From assembly GCF_021513175.1 (NCBI RefSeq), contig NZ_CP090953.1, forward strand, positions 310,001 to 374,000: DNA of 64,000 bases, written 5' to 3'. The notes under the pieces are model-generated. The model saw only the letters and a program-made list of their open reading frames with translations, did not search any database and was not told where the DNA came from. The stretch comes from Sphingomonas sp. S2-65. GTDB lineage: Bacteria; Pseudomonadota; Alphaproteobacteria; Sphingomonadales; Sphingomonadaceae. Shown here in pieces: positions 7,604 to 16,236 of this stretch; the stretch's first letter is position 1, and each line of letters starts with the position of its first letter. The position numbers and the translations under genes are program-made.

Positions 7604-8128
7604 TCAGCCGACTCGAGTCAAACCGACGGCATATTCGCGTTGTTTGGCGGCATAAAGCGCCGCGCTGGCCCTTAGCAGCGACTTTTGCGCGTCATCGAGC
7701 GGGCGAACCGCGCGCGCCGGCGAGCCGACGATCAAGTGGCCGGCCGGGAAGGTCTTGCCTTCGGTGACGAGTGCGCCAGCACCCACGAGGCAGTCGTCGC
7801 CGATCACCGCGCGGTTGAGGATCGTCGCGCCCATGCCGATCAGCGTTCGATTGCCGATGGTGCATCCATGCAGGATGGCGTGGTGGCCGACCGTCACGTC
7901 TTCGCCGACGGTGCACCGCGCGCCGGGATCCGAGTGCAGCATCGCTCCCTCCTGGATGTTGGAGCGGGCGCCGATCAGGATCGGCGTGTTGTCGGCGCGG
8001 ATCACCGCACCGAACCAGACGCTGACCAACCCGGCGAGCCGGACGTCGCCGATCAAGTCGGCACTGGGGGCGACCCAGGCGTCTGCGGCCAGCGAGGGCG
8101 CCGAGCCGCCGATTTGGTACAGCGGCAC
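7604..8128 (-). CDS. Gamma-class carbonic anhydrase family protein (hexapeptide repeat)
   Basis: The 174-residue protein is a left-handed beta-helix with repeated hexapeptides. The zinc histidines of the gamma carbonic anhydrase/YrdA/PaaY group are present: H65 (LHSDPG), H82 and H87 (GHHAILHGC). Whether it hydrates CO2 is not certain, since many YrdA-type members show weak or no activity. The start is taken as GTG at 8128 (VPLYQIGG), five bases after the stop of the upstream small membrane protein; the longer frame to 8206 would run through that gene. The close spacing suggests co-transcription. Confidence 0.85.
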   Translation of the reverse strand: MPLYQIGGSAPSLAADAWVAPSADLIGDVRLAGLVSVWFGAVIRADNTPILIGARSNIQEGAMLHSDPGARCTVGEDVTVGHHAILHGCTIGNRTLIGMGATILNRAVIGDDCLVGAGALVTEGKTFPAGHLIVGSPARAVRPLDDAQKSLLRASAALYAAKQREYAVGLTRVG

Positions 8129-8132
8129 GCGC

Positions 8133-8366
8133 TTAGAAGAGCGGCGCGTCGAAGCCGGGGGGCAGCTGCGGCTGCAGCCCAAGCGCCATCGCCACGGCGA
8201 CCGCACCGAGCAGCATCGCGAGCGTAGAGGAGAGCGAGAACAGGCCCCATCCGACCATGGTCATCATCTGCGGCGTCGGACGCTGACGGCGCTGGTTGCG
8301 CTGCATCGCGGCCACGACGAAGATGCCGAGCGTAGCGTACATAAAGATGAAGAATTCGATCATCAT
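8133..8366 (-). CDS. Small membrane protein, unknown function
   Basis: A 77-residue protein with two hydrophobic helices, at about 3-20 (FFIFMYATLGIFVVAA) and 41-63, separated by a basic linker QRNQRRQRPTP. It ends with a Pro-rich tail. I do not recognise a family. The start is ATG at 8366 or the adjacent ATG at 8363, after a GGGGAGGG ribosome binding site. It leads a two-gene unit with the gamma carbonic anhydrase, which could mean a role at the membrane for that enzyme, but that is only context. Confidence 0.65.
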   Translation of the reverse strand: MMIEFFIFMYATLGIFVVAAMQRNQRRQRPTPQMMTMVGWGLFSLSSTLAMLLGAVAVAMALGLQPQLPPGFDAPLF

Positions 8367-8480
8367 AGCCCTCCCCGGCCTGTCGTCCGCTGGGCTAGCG
8401 CGGGAGCGTTAACCCTTCAATGCCGTGAACCTACGGATCGTCCCGTAAGAAGCGGCGTTGATCGCGTTCGCGTGCACCGC

Positions 8481-8509
8481 TTGCATCGTGAAAGCGTGGC
8501 GACTAGAGA
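8481..8509 (+). promoter_or_regulatory. Candidate promoter for ndk
   Basis: TTGCAT (8481-8486) and TAGAGA (8504-8509) are 17 bases apart, with the -10 about 40 bases before the ndk start. The match is partial and assigned by eye. Confidence 0.3.
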
Positions 8510-8550
8510 GCCGCGACTTTTCCACAATTTGTAGCAGGAGCCGCACGGCC

Positions 8551-8973
<423 letters not shown>

Positions 8974-8998
8974 CGATCGCTTCCTTGCGGTGAAGCTG

Positions 8999-9032
8999 AA
9001 AGGCCGGGGCTTTGCCTCGGCCTTTCTCTTTT
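8999..9032 (+). terminator. Intrinsic terminator after ndk
   Basis: A hairpin with AAAGGCCGGGGC and GCCTCGGCCTTT arms (8999-9024, short TTT loop, one mismatch) is followed by TCTCTTTT. It begins 25 bases after the ndk stop. Confidence 0.75.
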
Positions 9033-9079
9033 GGGCCGCGGCCCCTACTTCAAGCGCTTCCTCCACTCCGAGTAGTTTC

Positions 9080-10702
9080 ATGCTTCGCCTGTCCGGACTT
9101 GCCCTGCCGCTCGACCACGCGCCCGAGGCGATCCCGGCTGCGATCGCCAAGCGGCTCGGCGTCGAACCGGAAGCGGTACGCGAGTATCGCGTGTTCAAGC
9201 GCGGCAACGATGCGCGGCGGAAGAACGCGATCCAGCTGGTCTATACGCTCGATGTGACGCTCGCCGACGAGGCCGCGGTGCTCGAGCGGCTGGCGAACGA
9301 CAAGGACGTGCGGGCCACGCCGGATATGGCGTACCGTTTCGTCGCGCAGGCGCCGCAGGGCTGGAGCGGACCGCGGCCGGTGGTGATCGGGGCGGGGCCG
9401 TGCGGTTTGTTCGCCGGGTTGATCCTGGCGCAAATGGGCTTTCGCCCGATCATCCTGGACCGCGGCAAGATCGTTCGCGAGCGAACCAAGGACACTTGGG
9501 GACTTTGGCGCAAATCCGAGCTTAATCCGGACTCCAACGTGCAGTTCGGTGAGGGCGGGGCGGGGACCTTTTCCGACGGCAAGCTCTATTGCCGGGTCAA
9601 GGACCCGCGCTTCCTGGGCCGCAAGGTGCTTGAGGAGTTCGTCACGGCCGGTGCGCCCGACGACATCCTGTGGGAAGCGCATCCGCATATCGGGACCTTT
9701 CGCCTGGTCACGATGGTCGAGAGCATGCGGCGCACGATCGAAGCGCTGGGCGGCGAGTATCGCTGGCAGACGCGCGTCGATGATCTGGCGCTGGATCGGC
9801 TTGCGGATGGGCGGCAGAAGCTGCGCGGCCTGCATTTGCACGACGGCAGCTTCCTGGAAGCCGATCATGTCGTTTTGGCGGTGGGCCATAGCGCCCGGCC
9901 GACGTTCGAGATGCTGCATCAGCGCGGTGTGCATATCGAGGCCAAGCCGTTCTCGATCGGGGTTCGGATCGAGCATCCGCAGAGCTGGGTGGATCAGGCG
10001 CGCTTCGGAAAATGCGCGAAGCACCCCGATTTGGGTGCTGCGGCCTACAGCCTGGCGCATCACTGTGAGAATGGACGCACCGTCTACAGCTTCTGCATGT
10101 GCCCAGGCGGGCGGGTGGTAGCGGCGACGTCGGAGGAAGGGCGCGTGGTCACCAACGGCATGAGCCAATATTCACGTGCCGAGTTCAACGCGAATTCGGG
10201 ACTGGTGGTCGGGATCGATCCGGCACGCGATTATCCGGAAGGGCCGCTGGCCGGCATCGACTTGCAGCGGCATTGGGAGTCGCTTGCCTTCGTTGCGGGG
10301 GGATCGAACTATCATGCGCCCGCGCAGACGGTCGGCGATTTCCTCGCGGGGCGGCCTTCGACTGCGCTGGGCGAGGTTGTTCCTTCCTACAAGCCTGGAG
10401 TCACGCCGACCGACCTGTCCACCTGCCTGCCCGAATTCGTGCTGGAGTCGTTCCGCGAGGCACTGCCGGCGTTCGGTCGGCAGATCGCGCGTTACGACCA
10501 CCCCGAAGCGGTAATGACAGGGGTGGAAACGCGGACATCGTCCCCGATCCGGATCACGCGCGGCGCCGACTTCCAGAGCCTGAACGTCGAACGGCTGTTC
10601 CCGGCCGGAGAAGGTGCCGGCTATGCCGGCGGCATCCTCTCGGCGGCGATAGACGGGATCAAAGTGGCCGAGGCCGTGGCGAAGAGCATCACCGCGGCCT
10701 GA
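9080..10702 (+). CDS. FAD-dependent dehydrogenase (COG2509-like)
   Basis: The 540-residue protein has an N-terminal ~95-residue alpha/beta domain, then the dinucleotide-binding fold VVIGAGPCGLFAGLILAQMGF, and a C-terminal second part of the Rossmann core ending with LFPAGEGAGYAGGILSAAIDG. This layout is that of the widely distributed, uncharacterised FAD-dependent dehydrogenases formerly grouped with HI0933-like proteins. A central NVQFGEGGAGTFSDGKLYC is well conserved in them. Substrate is unknown. The ATG at 9080 is preferred, since the in-frame region before it overlaps the ndk terminator. It converges on the histidine kinase gene. Confidence 0.8.
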   Translation: MLRLSGLALPLDHAPEAIPAAIAKRLGVEPEAVREYRVFKRGNDARRKNAIQLVYTLDVTLADEAAVLERLANDKDVRATPDMAYRFVAQAPQGWSGPRPVVIGAGPCGLFAGLILAQMGFRPIILDRGKIVRERTKDTWGLWRKSELNPDSNVQFGEGGAGTFSDGKLYCRVKDPRFLGRKVLEEFVTAGAPDDILWEAHPHIGTFRLVTMVESMRRTIEALGGEYRWQTRVDDLALDRLADGRQKLRGLHLHDGSFLEADHVVLAVGHSARPTFEMLHQRGVHIEAKPFSIGVRIEHPQSWVDQARFGKCAKHPDLGAAAYSLAHHCENGRTVYSFCMCPGGRVVAATSEEGRVVTNGMSQYSRAEFNANSGLVVGIDPARDYPEGPLAGIDLQRHWESLAFVAGGSNYHAPAQTVGDFLAGRPSTALGEVVPSYKPGVTPTDLSTCLPEFVLESFREALPAFGRQIARYDHPEAVMTGVETRTSSPIRITRGADFQSLNVERLFPAGEGAGYAGGILSAAIDGIKVAEAVAKSITAA

Positions 10703-10712
10703 CCGCCTGCAA

Positions 10713-10730
10713 GGCCGACCGTTATCGGCC
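10713..10730. terminator. Small hairpin between convergent genes
   Basis: GGCCGA (10713-10718) and TCGGCC (10725-10730) form a six-base perfect stem with a six-base loop, in the 78 bases separating the stops of two convergent genes. No T-run is present, so a termination role is tentative. Confidence 0.35.
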
Positions 10731-10780
10731 CCAGGCGCGCTATTTCACCCTTCCACAACAGCAGCGACGACGTTGTCCAA

Positions 10781-12157
10781 CTATCCCGTGGTGCGCGGCA
10801 GGGTGATCGTCGCGAGCAGTCCTCCGCCCTCGCGGTTGGCGAGGGTGATCGTTCCGCCGGCATCGCTGACGATGGCGTTGGCGAGCGCGAGGCCGAGGCC
10901 GATCCCGCCCGTGTCGCGGTTGCGGGACGTCTCGAGGCGCGTGAATGGGGCGAACACCGCGGCGAGCTTGTCGTCGGGGATGCCGGGGCCGCGATCGGCG
11001 ACTTCGATGCGGACCTGCTCGGATGCCGGCACCAGCCGGACCTCGGCACCGCCGGCATATTTGACGGCGTTCTCGATCAGGTTGCGGACGGCGCGCCGCA
11101 TCAACGCGGAACGGAGATGCATGCGCAGCCGCGGCGCCTCCTCGAACTGCACATCGTGATCCAGGTCGCGAAAGTCCTCTACCACCGCGTCGATCAGCGC
11201 TGAGAGGTCGACATCGGTGGGCGGCTCGCTGGGGCGGCCGAGGCGCGCGAGCGACAGGATATCTTCCAGCGTGCGGTTCATCTCGTCGATCGTGTCGGCC
11301 ATGCGGTTGCGGTCGTCGTCGTCCTCTACCGACTCGATCCGTACGCGTAGCGCCGCCAGCGGCGTGCGCAGGTCGTGGCCGATCGCACCGAGCATCCGGT
11401 CTTTCTCGTCGAGCATCGCCGTCACGCGGCGGCTGAGATGATTATAGGCGCCGATCACCGCGCGGACGTCGCTGGGGCCGCTTTCCTCGAGAGGGGGGTC
11501 GCCGTTGCCCGGACGGAAGCTGCGCGCGGCGAGCGCGAGGGTGCGTAGCGGGCGAGCGATGCGGCGGCCGGCGAGCAGCAGCGGGATCAGGACGACGATG
11601 TAGAGGATCAGCGTCTGGCCGGCGAGCTGCCAGATGAGTCCGCGCTCCATCCGGGGCCAGCCCGATCGTAGCGACAGCCAGCGGTGGCCCGGCAGCTCGA
11701 CGGCGACGCGCAATTCGCCGCCGGCGCGGCGCAGGCGCTCCGCGCGGTTGGCCGGCATGCCGGGAAGCGGGTGATCCGGCCCGATACGTTCGGTGGTGAC
11801 GACCACCTGGAGCGGGCGGATGCCGGCGTCCTGAAGGCTTTGGCGGAAATCTGCCTCAAGGTCGCTGCGCCGTTCGCCCCCGGGGATCGGATTGGCTGCT
11901 GACACCTGGACGCGCGAGCCGCCTTGCGGAGCATCGCCGTCGTGCCGGCCGCGCGGCCGCTCGGGCTGTGCCGGGTTGGCCAGGCGCTCGCTGGTGTCGA
12001 CCAGCCGCGTCACGGCGGGGACGATGACCTGACCGTAGCGGAAGGCACGACGCTCCCGCAGCAGCATGGCGAAGTTGATCGCCTGGGCGACGAACAGCGC
12101 CAGCGCGACGAGCAGCGCCATCTGGCCCGCCAGACTCTTGGGGAGCAGGCGCCTCAA
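10781..12157 (-). CDS. Sensor histidine kinase, EnvZ-like
   Basis: A 458-residue inner-membrane kinase. Transmembrane helices at about 12-33 and 178-197 bracket a ~145-residue periplasmic sensor rich in Arg and Pro. HAMP follows, then the dimerisation/phosphoacceptor helix with GAIGHDLRTPLAALRVR (H261). The ATPase domain shows the N box NLIENAVKYA, G1 DRGPGIP and G2 GGIGLGLALA. All catalytic boxes look intact. The start is TTG at 12157, overlapping the regulator's stop as TTGA; the next in-frame ATG is at codon 13, inside the first helix. The ligand is unknown. Confidence 0.88.
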   Translation of the reverse strand: MRRLLPKSLAGQMALLVALALFVAQAINFAMLLRERRAFRYGQVIVPAVTRLVDTSERLANPAQPERPRGRHDGDAPQGGSRVQVSAANPIPGGERRSDLEADFRQSLQDAGIRPLQVVVTTERIGPDHPLPGMPANRAERLRRAGGELRVAVELPGHRWLSLRSGWPRMERGLIWQLAGQTLILYIVVLIPLLLAGRRIARPLRTLALAARSFRPGNGDPPLEESGPSDVRAVIGAYNHLSRRVTAMLDEKDRMLGAIGHDLRTPLAALRVRIESVEDDDDRNRMADTIDEMNRTLEDILSLARLGRPSEPPTDVDLSALIDAVVEDFRDLDHDVQFEEAPRLRMHLRSALMRRAVRNLIENAVKYAGGAEVRLVPASEQVRIEVADRGPGIPDDKLAAVFAPFTRLETSRNRDTGGIGLGLALANAIVSDAGGTITLANREGGGLLATITLPRTTG

Positions 12158-12873
12158 AGGCGGGTAACTTCGGCGGCAAGCGTGTAGCCGCCGCCCCAGA
12201 CGGTCTTGATGATCGTCGGGTTCTTGGCGTCCGGCTCGATCTTCTTGCGCAGGCGGCTAACCTGGTTGTCGATCGCGCGGTCGAACGCCGCGGCCTCGCG
12301 GCCTTGGGTGAGATCGAGTAGCTGGTCGCGAGTGAGCACCTGGCGCGGCCGGGTGACGAGCGCGTGGAGCAGGCTGTACTCGCCGGTCGACAGCGGCACG
12401 GATACGCCTTCGCGGTCCACCAGCGTCCGCTCGCCGGCCTTCAGCACCCAGCCGGCGAATGCGAAGCTGCCCGCTTCCGGCGCATGCTGCTTGGTGCCGC
12501 CGGCCTGGATGCGGCGAAGCACGACTTTGATCCGAGCGGCGAGTTCGCGCGGGCTGAACGGCTTCACCACATAATCGTCGGCGCCCATCTCCAGTCCGAC
12601 GATGCGGTCGGTCTCCTCCGCCCGGGCGGTGAGCAGGATGACCGGCGTGTCGCTGGTCTCGCGGATATGGCGGCAGAGCGACAATCCGTCCTCGCCCGGC
12701 ATCATGATGTCGAGCACCACCAAGTCGATCGCATAGGCCGTCATGCGCGCCCGGGCACCCTCGGCGTCGCCAGCCTGAGTCACGCGGAAGCCCTGCTTCG
12801 TCAGATATTGGGCAAGGGGTTCCCGGATCGAGCGCTCGTCGTCGACGAGGAGGAGATGCGGCATTTCGGACAT
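12154..12873 (-). CDS. OmpR-family response regulator
   Basis: The 239-residue regulator has a receiver domain with acidic residues D11-D12 and the phosphoacceptor D55 (VVLDIMMPGEDGL), followed by a winged-helix DNA-binding domain (about 130-236) containing TGEYSLLHALVTRPRQVLTR and IDNQVSRLRKKIE. The start is taken as ATG at 12873 (MSEMPHLLLVDDE); a GTG at 12894 adds seven residues. Its stop overlaps the kinase start, so the two are one coupled unit. The next gene upstream on the same strand, 69 bases away, is the EF-hand protein, a possible co-regulated or target gene. Confidence 0.92.
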   Translation of the reverse strand: MSEMPHLLLVDDERSIREPLAQYLTKQGFRVTQAGDAEGARARMTAYAIDLVVLDIMMPGEDGLSLCRHIRETSDTPVILLTARAEETDRIVGLEMGADDYVVKPFSPRELAARIKVVLRRIQAGGTKQHAPEAGSFAFAGWVLKAGERTLVDREGVSVPLSTGEYSLLHALVTRPRQVLTRDQLLDLTQGREAAAFDRAIDNQVSRLRKKIEPDAKNPTIIKTVWGGGYTLAAEVTRL

Positions 12874-12942
12874 GATGTCACCGTAACAACTCACTGAGTG
12901 AAGGGAAGTGCCGGGGCGCTGCAGCAGCGGCCCGGCACGCGC

Positions 12943-13563
12943 TTAGCGGGGGGCCGGAGCGGGAACACCGTGATGGCGTCCGTGGCCGCGCATCGCCTTG
13001 TGCTTGGCGTGTGCCGCCTCGCGTTCGGCCTTGTCGATCCTGCCGTCGTGGTTGGAGTCGATCCGATCAAAGCGGGCGGTGGCGATCGTCCGTGCTTCGG
13101 CCAGGCTGACCGAGCCGTTGCCGTCGGTGTCGGCGCGTGGCTTCATTCCTCGGCCGTCGGGCGAGCCGCCGGCGGAGCGCTTTGCCTGCCACACCTGACG
13201 CGCCGCCTGGCGTTCGGCGTCCGACAGCGTGCCGTCCTTGTCAGCATCGAAGCGGTCGAGCATCCGCTGGTGGAAGCCGGCACGCTTGGCGTCGTCGGCG
13301 CCGCCGCGCTTGTACGTGCCGCCGTGGTGGCGTTTGGTGGCGCGATGCTCCTCGCGGCTGAGCTGGCCGTCCTTGTTGGTGTCGAGCTTGGCGAAGCGCG
13401 CGTCCGCGGCGGCGAGCGCCTCCTGACGAGTGAGGATGCCGTCATGGTTCGCATCGGCCTGCATCATCGGTCCGCCGCGTCCGGGGGCCTGCTGAACCGC
13501 GGCATAAGCGGGGCTGCCGAGCAGCGTCGCGCCGAGCAGGGTGGCAAGGATGGCCTTCTTCAT
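12943..13563 (-). CDS. Secreted five-EF-hand protein
   Basis: The 206-residue product has a Sec signal (MKKAILATLLGATLLGSPAYA, cleavage near 21). Five canonical 12-residue EF loops lie at about 37-48, 61-72, 106-117, 145-156 and 169-180, each with Asp at positions 1 and 3 or 5, Gly at 6 and Glu at 12. They should bind calcium in the periplasm. The linkers are His/Lys/Arg-rich, and the C-terminus (KHKAMRGHGRHHGVPAPAPR) is basic. The odd number of hands suggests dimerisation or an unpaired site. The ATG at 13563 has AGGAG ten bases upstream. It sits ahead of the two-component pair on the same strand. Confidence 0.88.
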   Translation of the reverse strand: MKKAILATLLGATLLGSPAYAAVQQAPGRGGPMMQADANHDGILTRQEALAAADARFAKLDTNKDGQLSREEHRATKRHHGGTYKRGGADDAKRAGFHQRMLDRFDADKDGTLSDAERQAARQVWQAKRSAGGSPDGRGMKPRADTDGNGSVSLAEARTIATARFDRIDSNHDGRIDKAEREAAHAKHKAMRGHGRHHGVPAPAPR

Positions 13564-13688
13564 GGTCGCGGAACTCCTGTGCACGATCCGCGGGAGGCTT
13601 TCCGCGGTTGATGCACTTCTGGACCCGGCGTGTCGCAAGCCTTTGTCGGACACGGCACGAAACTGTCGCAACTTGTCGCGGTGCGACC

Positions 13689-15194
13689 CTAGGCGGTGAA
13701 GTGGCCGCGTAGCGCGCGCTTCAGGATCTTGCCGAGGGCGTTGCGCGGTATGTCGGCGATCGGATGCAGTCGGGACAGGCGCTGGGTCTTGCCGAGCCGG
13801 GCGTTGCACCAGGCGAGGAGCTCGTCCGGGTCCGCGGCGCCGACGAAGAACCCGGCCGGCGTTTCGCCCCAGCGCTCGGACGGTACGCCGATGACGGCGC
13901 AGTCCTCGACTTGCGGATGCTGGACCAGCACGGCCTCGAGATCGGACGGGAAGACGTTGAAGCCGCCCGAGATGATCAGGTCCTTCTTGCGGTCGACCAG
14001 CGTCAGAAAGCCGTCTTCATCGAAGCGGCCGAGATCGCCGTGGCGGATGAACGGGCGGCCTTCCGCATCGTGCCAGAAGGCGGCGGCGCCCACCTCCTCC
14101 CGGCCGTGATAGCCGGTCATCATCGCCGCGGATCGGCCGACCACTTCGCCGATGTCGCCGGGCGGCAATTCGCGTCCTTCGTCGTCGATGATGCGGATGT
14201 CGTGTCCCGGCAGCGGCGTGCCGACGGTGTGGAGCTTGGCGGGGTGGGCGTTGCAGACCAGGATGGTGGTGCCGCCGCCTTCGCTCATCCCGTAATATTC
14301 GACGAGCAGTCCCGGCCAGCGCGCGAGGATGTCTGCCTTCAGCGTGGCGGGGCAGGGCGCGCTCGAACAGGTCTTGAGCCGGAAGCTCGACAGGTCGAAG
14401 CGGTCGAAATCGGGGAGTGCCAGGATCCTCTGGTATTGCACGGGCACGAGCATGGCGACGGTGGCGCGGTGGCGCTCGGCCTGGACGAGGAACTCGCGCG
14501 CATCGAACCTGGGCATCAGCACCACCGTGCCGCCCCAGCCAAGCGTTGGCAGGAAGCTGACCAGGGTGGTGTTCGAATAGAGCGGCGTCGCCACCAGCGT
14601 GACGGCGCTGTCGAAGCCGGCGGGGGCGCGGGCGATGTGGAACCAGCGCATCGCATGCGGCTGGACGATGCCCTTGGGCGTGCCGGTGGTGCCCGAGGAA
14701 TAGATGATGTTGAACGGGTGCTCGGGCCCCACGGGCACCGGGAGCGGCTGGGCATCCTTGGGCGCGAGCCAGGCATCGAGCGCGTCGAGACGGAGGGTGC
14801 GCGCCGGCAGCGGCAGCGTGGCGAACTCCGCGTCCACGAAGGCGATCGGCGCGGCGCAGTCGCGCACCATCGCCGCAAGCTGATCGGGAGTGGCCGAGGT
14901 CGCGAGCGGTGCGGGGACGCAGCCTGCCCGGAGCGCGCCGAGGAAGATCAGCCCGAATGCGACTGAATTGCTGCCGAGGATGACGACCGCAGTGCCCGCG
15001 CCGAGACCGTCGCGCTGGAGTGCCGCCGCGACGCGGTCGACCCCCCGGTCCAGCGCGGCATAGCTCAGGCGCTCGTCGCCGCAGACAATGGCCGGCTTAT
15101 CGGGGCGCTCGCGCCCGTGCGCCCGGATAAGATCTGCCACGTTCGCGAAGTCGCTGCCGAGCAGAACCTCGGCCGCTGATGTCGTTTGCCCCAT
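13689..15194 (-). CDS. Class I adenylate-forming enzyme, acyl-CoA ligase type
   Basis: The 501-residue ANL-superfamily protein would activate a carboxylic acid with ATP and CoA. Motifs in order: P-loop YSSGTTGTPKG at 165-175, the YYGMSEGGGTT aromatic loop, RHGDLGRFDEDG with the ribose-binding Asp, RKKDLIISGGFNVFPSD at the hinge, and the adenylation Lys in NALGKILKRALRG near the end. The acid is not predictable from sequence. The start ATG at 15194 fits the family. The GST gene lies upstream on the same strand with a 62-base gap, so the two may share a transcript. Confidence 0.85.
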   Translation of the reverse strand: MGQTTSAAEVLLGSDFANVADLIRAHGRERPDKPAIVCGDERLSYAALDRGVDRVAAALQRDGLGAGTAVVILGSNSVAFGLIFLGALRAGCVPAPLATSATPDQLAAMVRDCAAPIAFVDAEFATLPLPARTLRLDALDAWLAPKDAQPLPVPVGPEHPFNIIYSSGTTGTPKGIVQPHAMRWFHIARAPAGFDSAVTLVATPLYSNTTLVSFLPTLGWGGTVVLMPRFDAREFLVQAERHRATVAMLVPVQYQRILALPDFDRFDLSSFRLKTCSSAPCPATLKADILARWPGLLVEYYGMSEGGGTTILVCNAHPAKLHTVGTPLPGHDIRIIDDEGRELPPGDIGEVVGRSAAMMTGYHGREEVGAAAFWHDAEGRPFIRHGDLGRFDEDGFLTLVDRKKDLIISGGFNVFPSDLEAVLVQHPQVEDCAVIGVPSERWGETPAGFFVGAADPDELLAWCNARLGKTQRLSRLHPIADIPRNALGKILKRALRGHFTA

Positions 15195-15256
15195 GCGCTC
15201 CCGCTAAGCGAGCCCGGTGGCGATTGCCAGAGGGCTCGCAAGGGTTGGCGGCGTCG

Positions 15257-15955
15257 TCAGGCCTTTGTGGCGGCGGTCTGCCCGAACAGGATCTTCTTTT
15301 GCGCGTCGGTCATCGGCGAATTGGAGGGGCGGATTTCCTCGCCCTTGGCATAGGCGCGGACGGTTGCGGGGCGCGCCTTGATCGCCTGGAACCAGCGCTT
15401 GATGTTGGGGAAGTCGTCGAGGTTCTGCTTGTGCGCTTCGTGGGGCACGATCCAGGGATAGCAGGCCATGTCGGCGATCGAATAGTCGCCGGCGATGAAC
15501 TCGCGGCCTTCCAGCCGCCGGTCGAGCACTCCGTACAGCCGGTTGGTCTCGTTGGTGTAGCGGTCGATGGCGTAGGCGATCTTCTCGGGCGCGTAGATGT
15601 TGAAGTGGCCGTTCTGGCCCGCCATCGGCCCGAGGCCACCCATCTGCCACATCAGCCATTGCAGCTGATCGACCTTGGCGCGCTCGTCCGGGCCGAAGAA
15701 GCGGCCGGTCTTGTTGGCGAGATAGATCAGGATCGCGCCGCTTTCGAAAACGGTGATCGGATCGCCGCCATCCTGCGGCGTGCGGTCGATGATAGCGGGC
15801 ATGCGGTTGTTGGGCGAGAATGCAAGGAACGCCGGGTCGAACTGCTCGCCGGTGCCGATGTTCACCGGCTTGAGCTTATAGTTGAGCCCCGCTTCTTCGA
15901 GAAAGAGAGTGATCTTGTGGCCATTGGGAGTGGGCCAGTAATAAAGCTCGATCAT
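15257..15955 (-). CDS. yfcG: Glutathione S-transferase, YfcG/Nu-class disulfide-bond oxidoreductase
   Basis: The 232-residue protein starts MIELYYWPTPNGHKITLFLE, closely matching E. coli YfcG, where the Thr/Asn of TPNG position glutathione in place of the usual Tyr/Ser/Cys. The thioredoxin-like domain (to ~85) includes the glutathione-gripping FESGAILIYLANKTGRF, and the rest is the helical GST domain. YfcG has disulfide reductase activity with glutathione, so a redox role is more likely than xenobiotic conjugation. It is divergent from the TonB-dependent receptor gene, with 281 bases between them. Confidence 0.85.
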   Translation of the reverse strand: MIELYYWPTPNGHKITLFLEEAGLNYKLKPVNIGTGEQFDPAFLAFSPNNRMPAIIDRTPQDGGDPITVFESGAILIYLANKTGRFFGPDERAKVDQLQWLMWQMGGLGPMAGQNGHFNIYAPEKIAYAIDRYTNETNRLYGVLDRRLEGREFIAGDYSIADMACYPWIVPHEAHKQNLDDFPNIKRWFQAIKARPATVRAYAKGEEIRPSNSPMTDAQKKILFGQTAATKA

Positions 15956-16154
15956 CGCAACGGTCTCCGGCGTCGTGGAAGGCCGGACATAGGTAGCGGC
16001 GATCGTTGCGCAATCGTGATGCGCGAACTTCCTCTGCGCGGCGGACCCGCGTGCCGACGGGCGAGCAACATTTCGAAATAAAGGTTCTGTGGCCCGATCG
16101 TGGGGATTGGCTTGGCGATGCGCGCGCCACTCTGGGCCGGAGCGCTTGTTTCGC

Positions 16155-16183
16155 TTGACGACGATCCCTCAACATAGTGTTAT
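16155..16183 (+). promoter_or_regulatory. Candidate sigma-70 promoter for the TonB-dependent receptor
   Basis: TTGACG (16155-16160, five of six consensus) and TGTTAT (16178-16183, four of six) are spaced by exactly 17 bases, 53 bases before the receptor start. It is the best-looking promoter in the window by eye. Confidence 0.5.
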
Positions 16184-16236
16184 TCGAGGGTAGGGTATGG
16201 AACCGGCAAGTGTTCCAGCCAACAGGGAGAGGAAAG

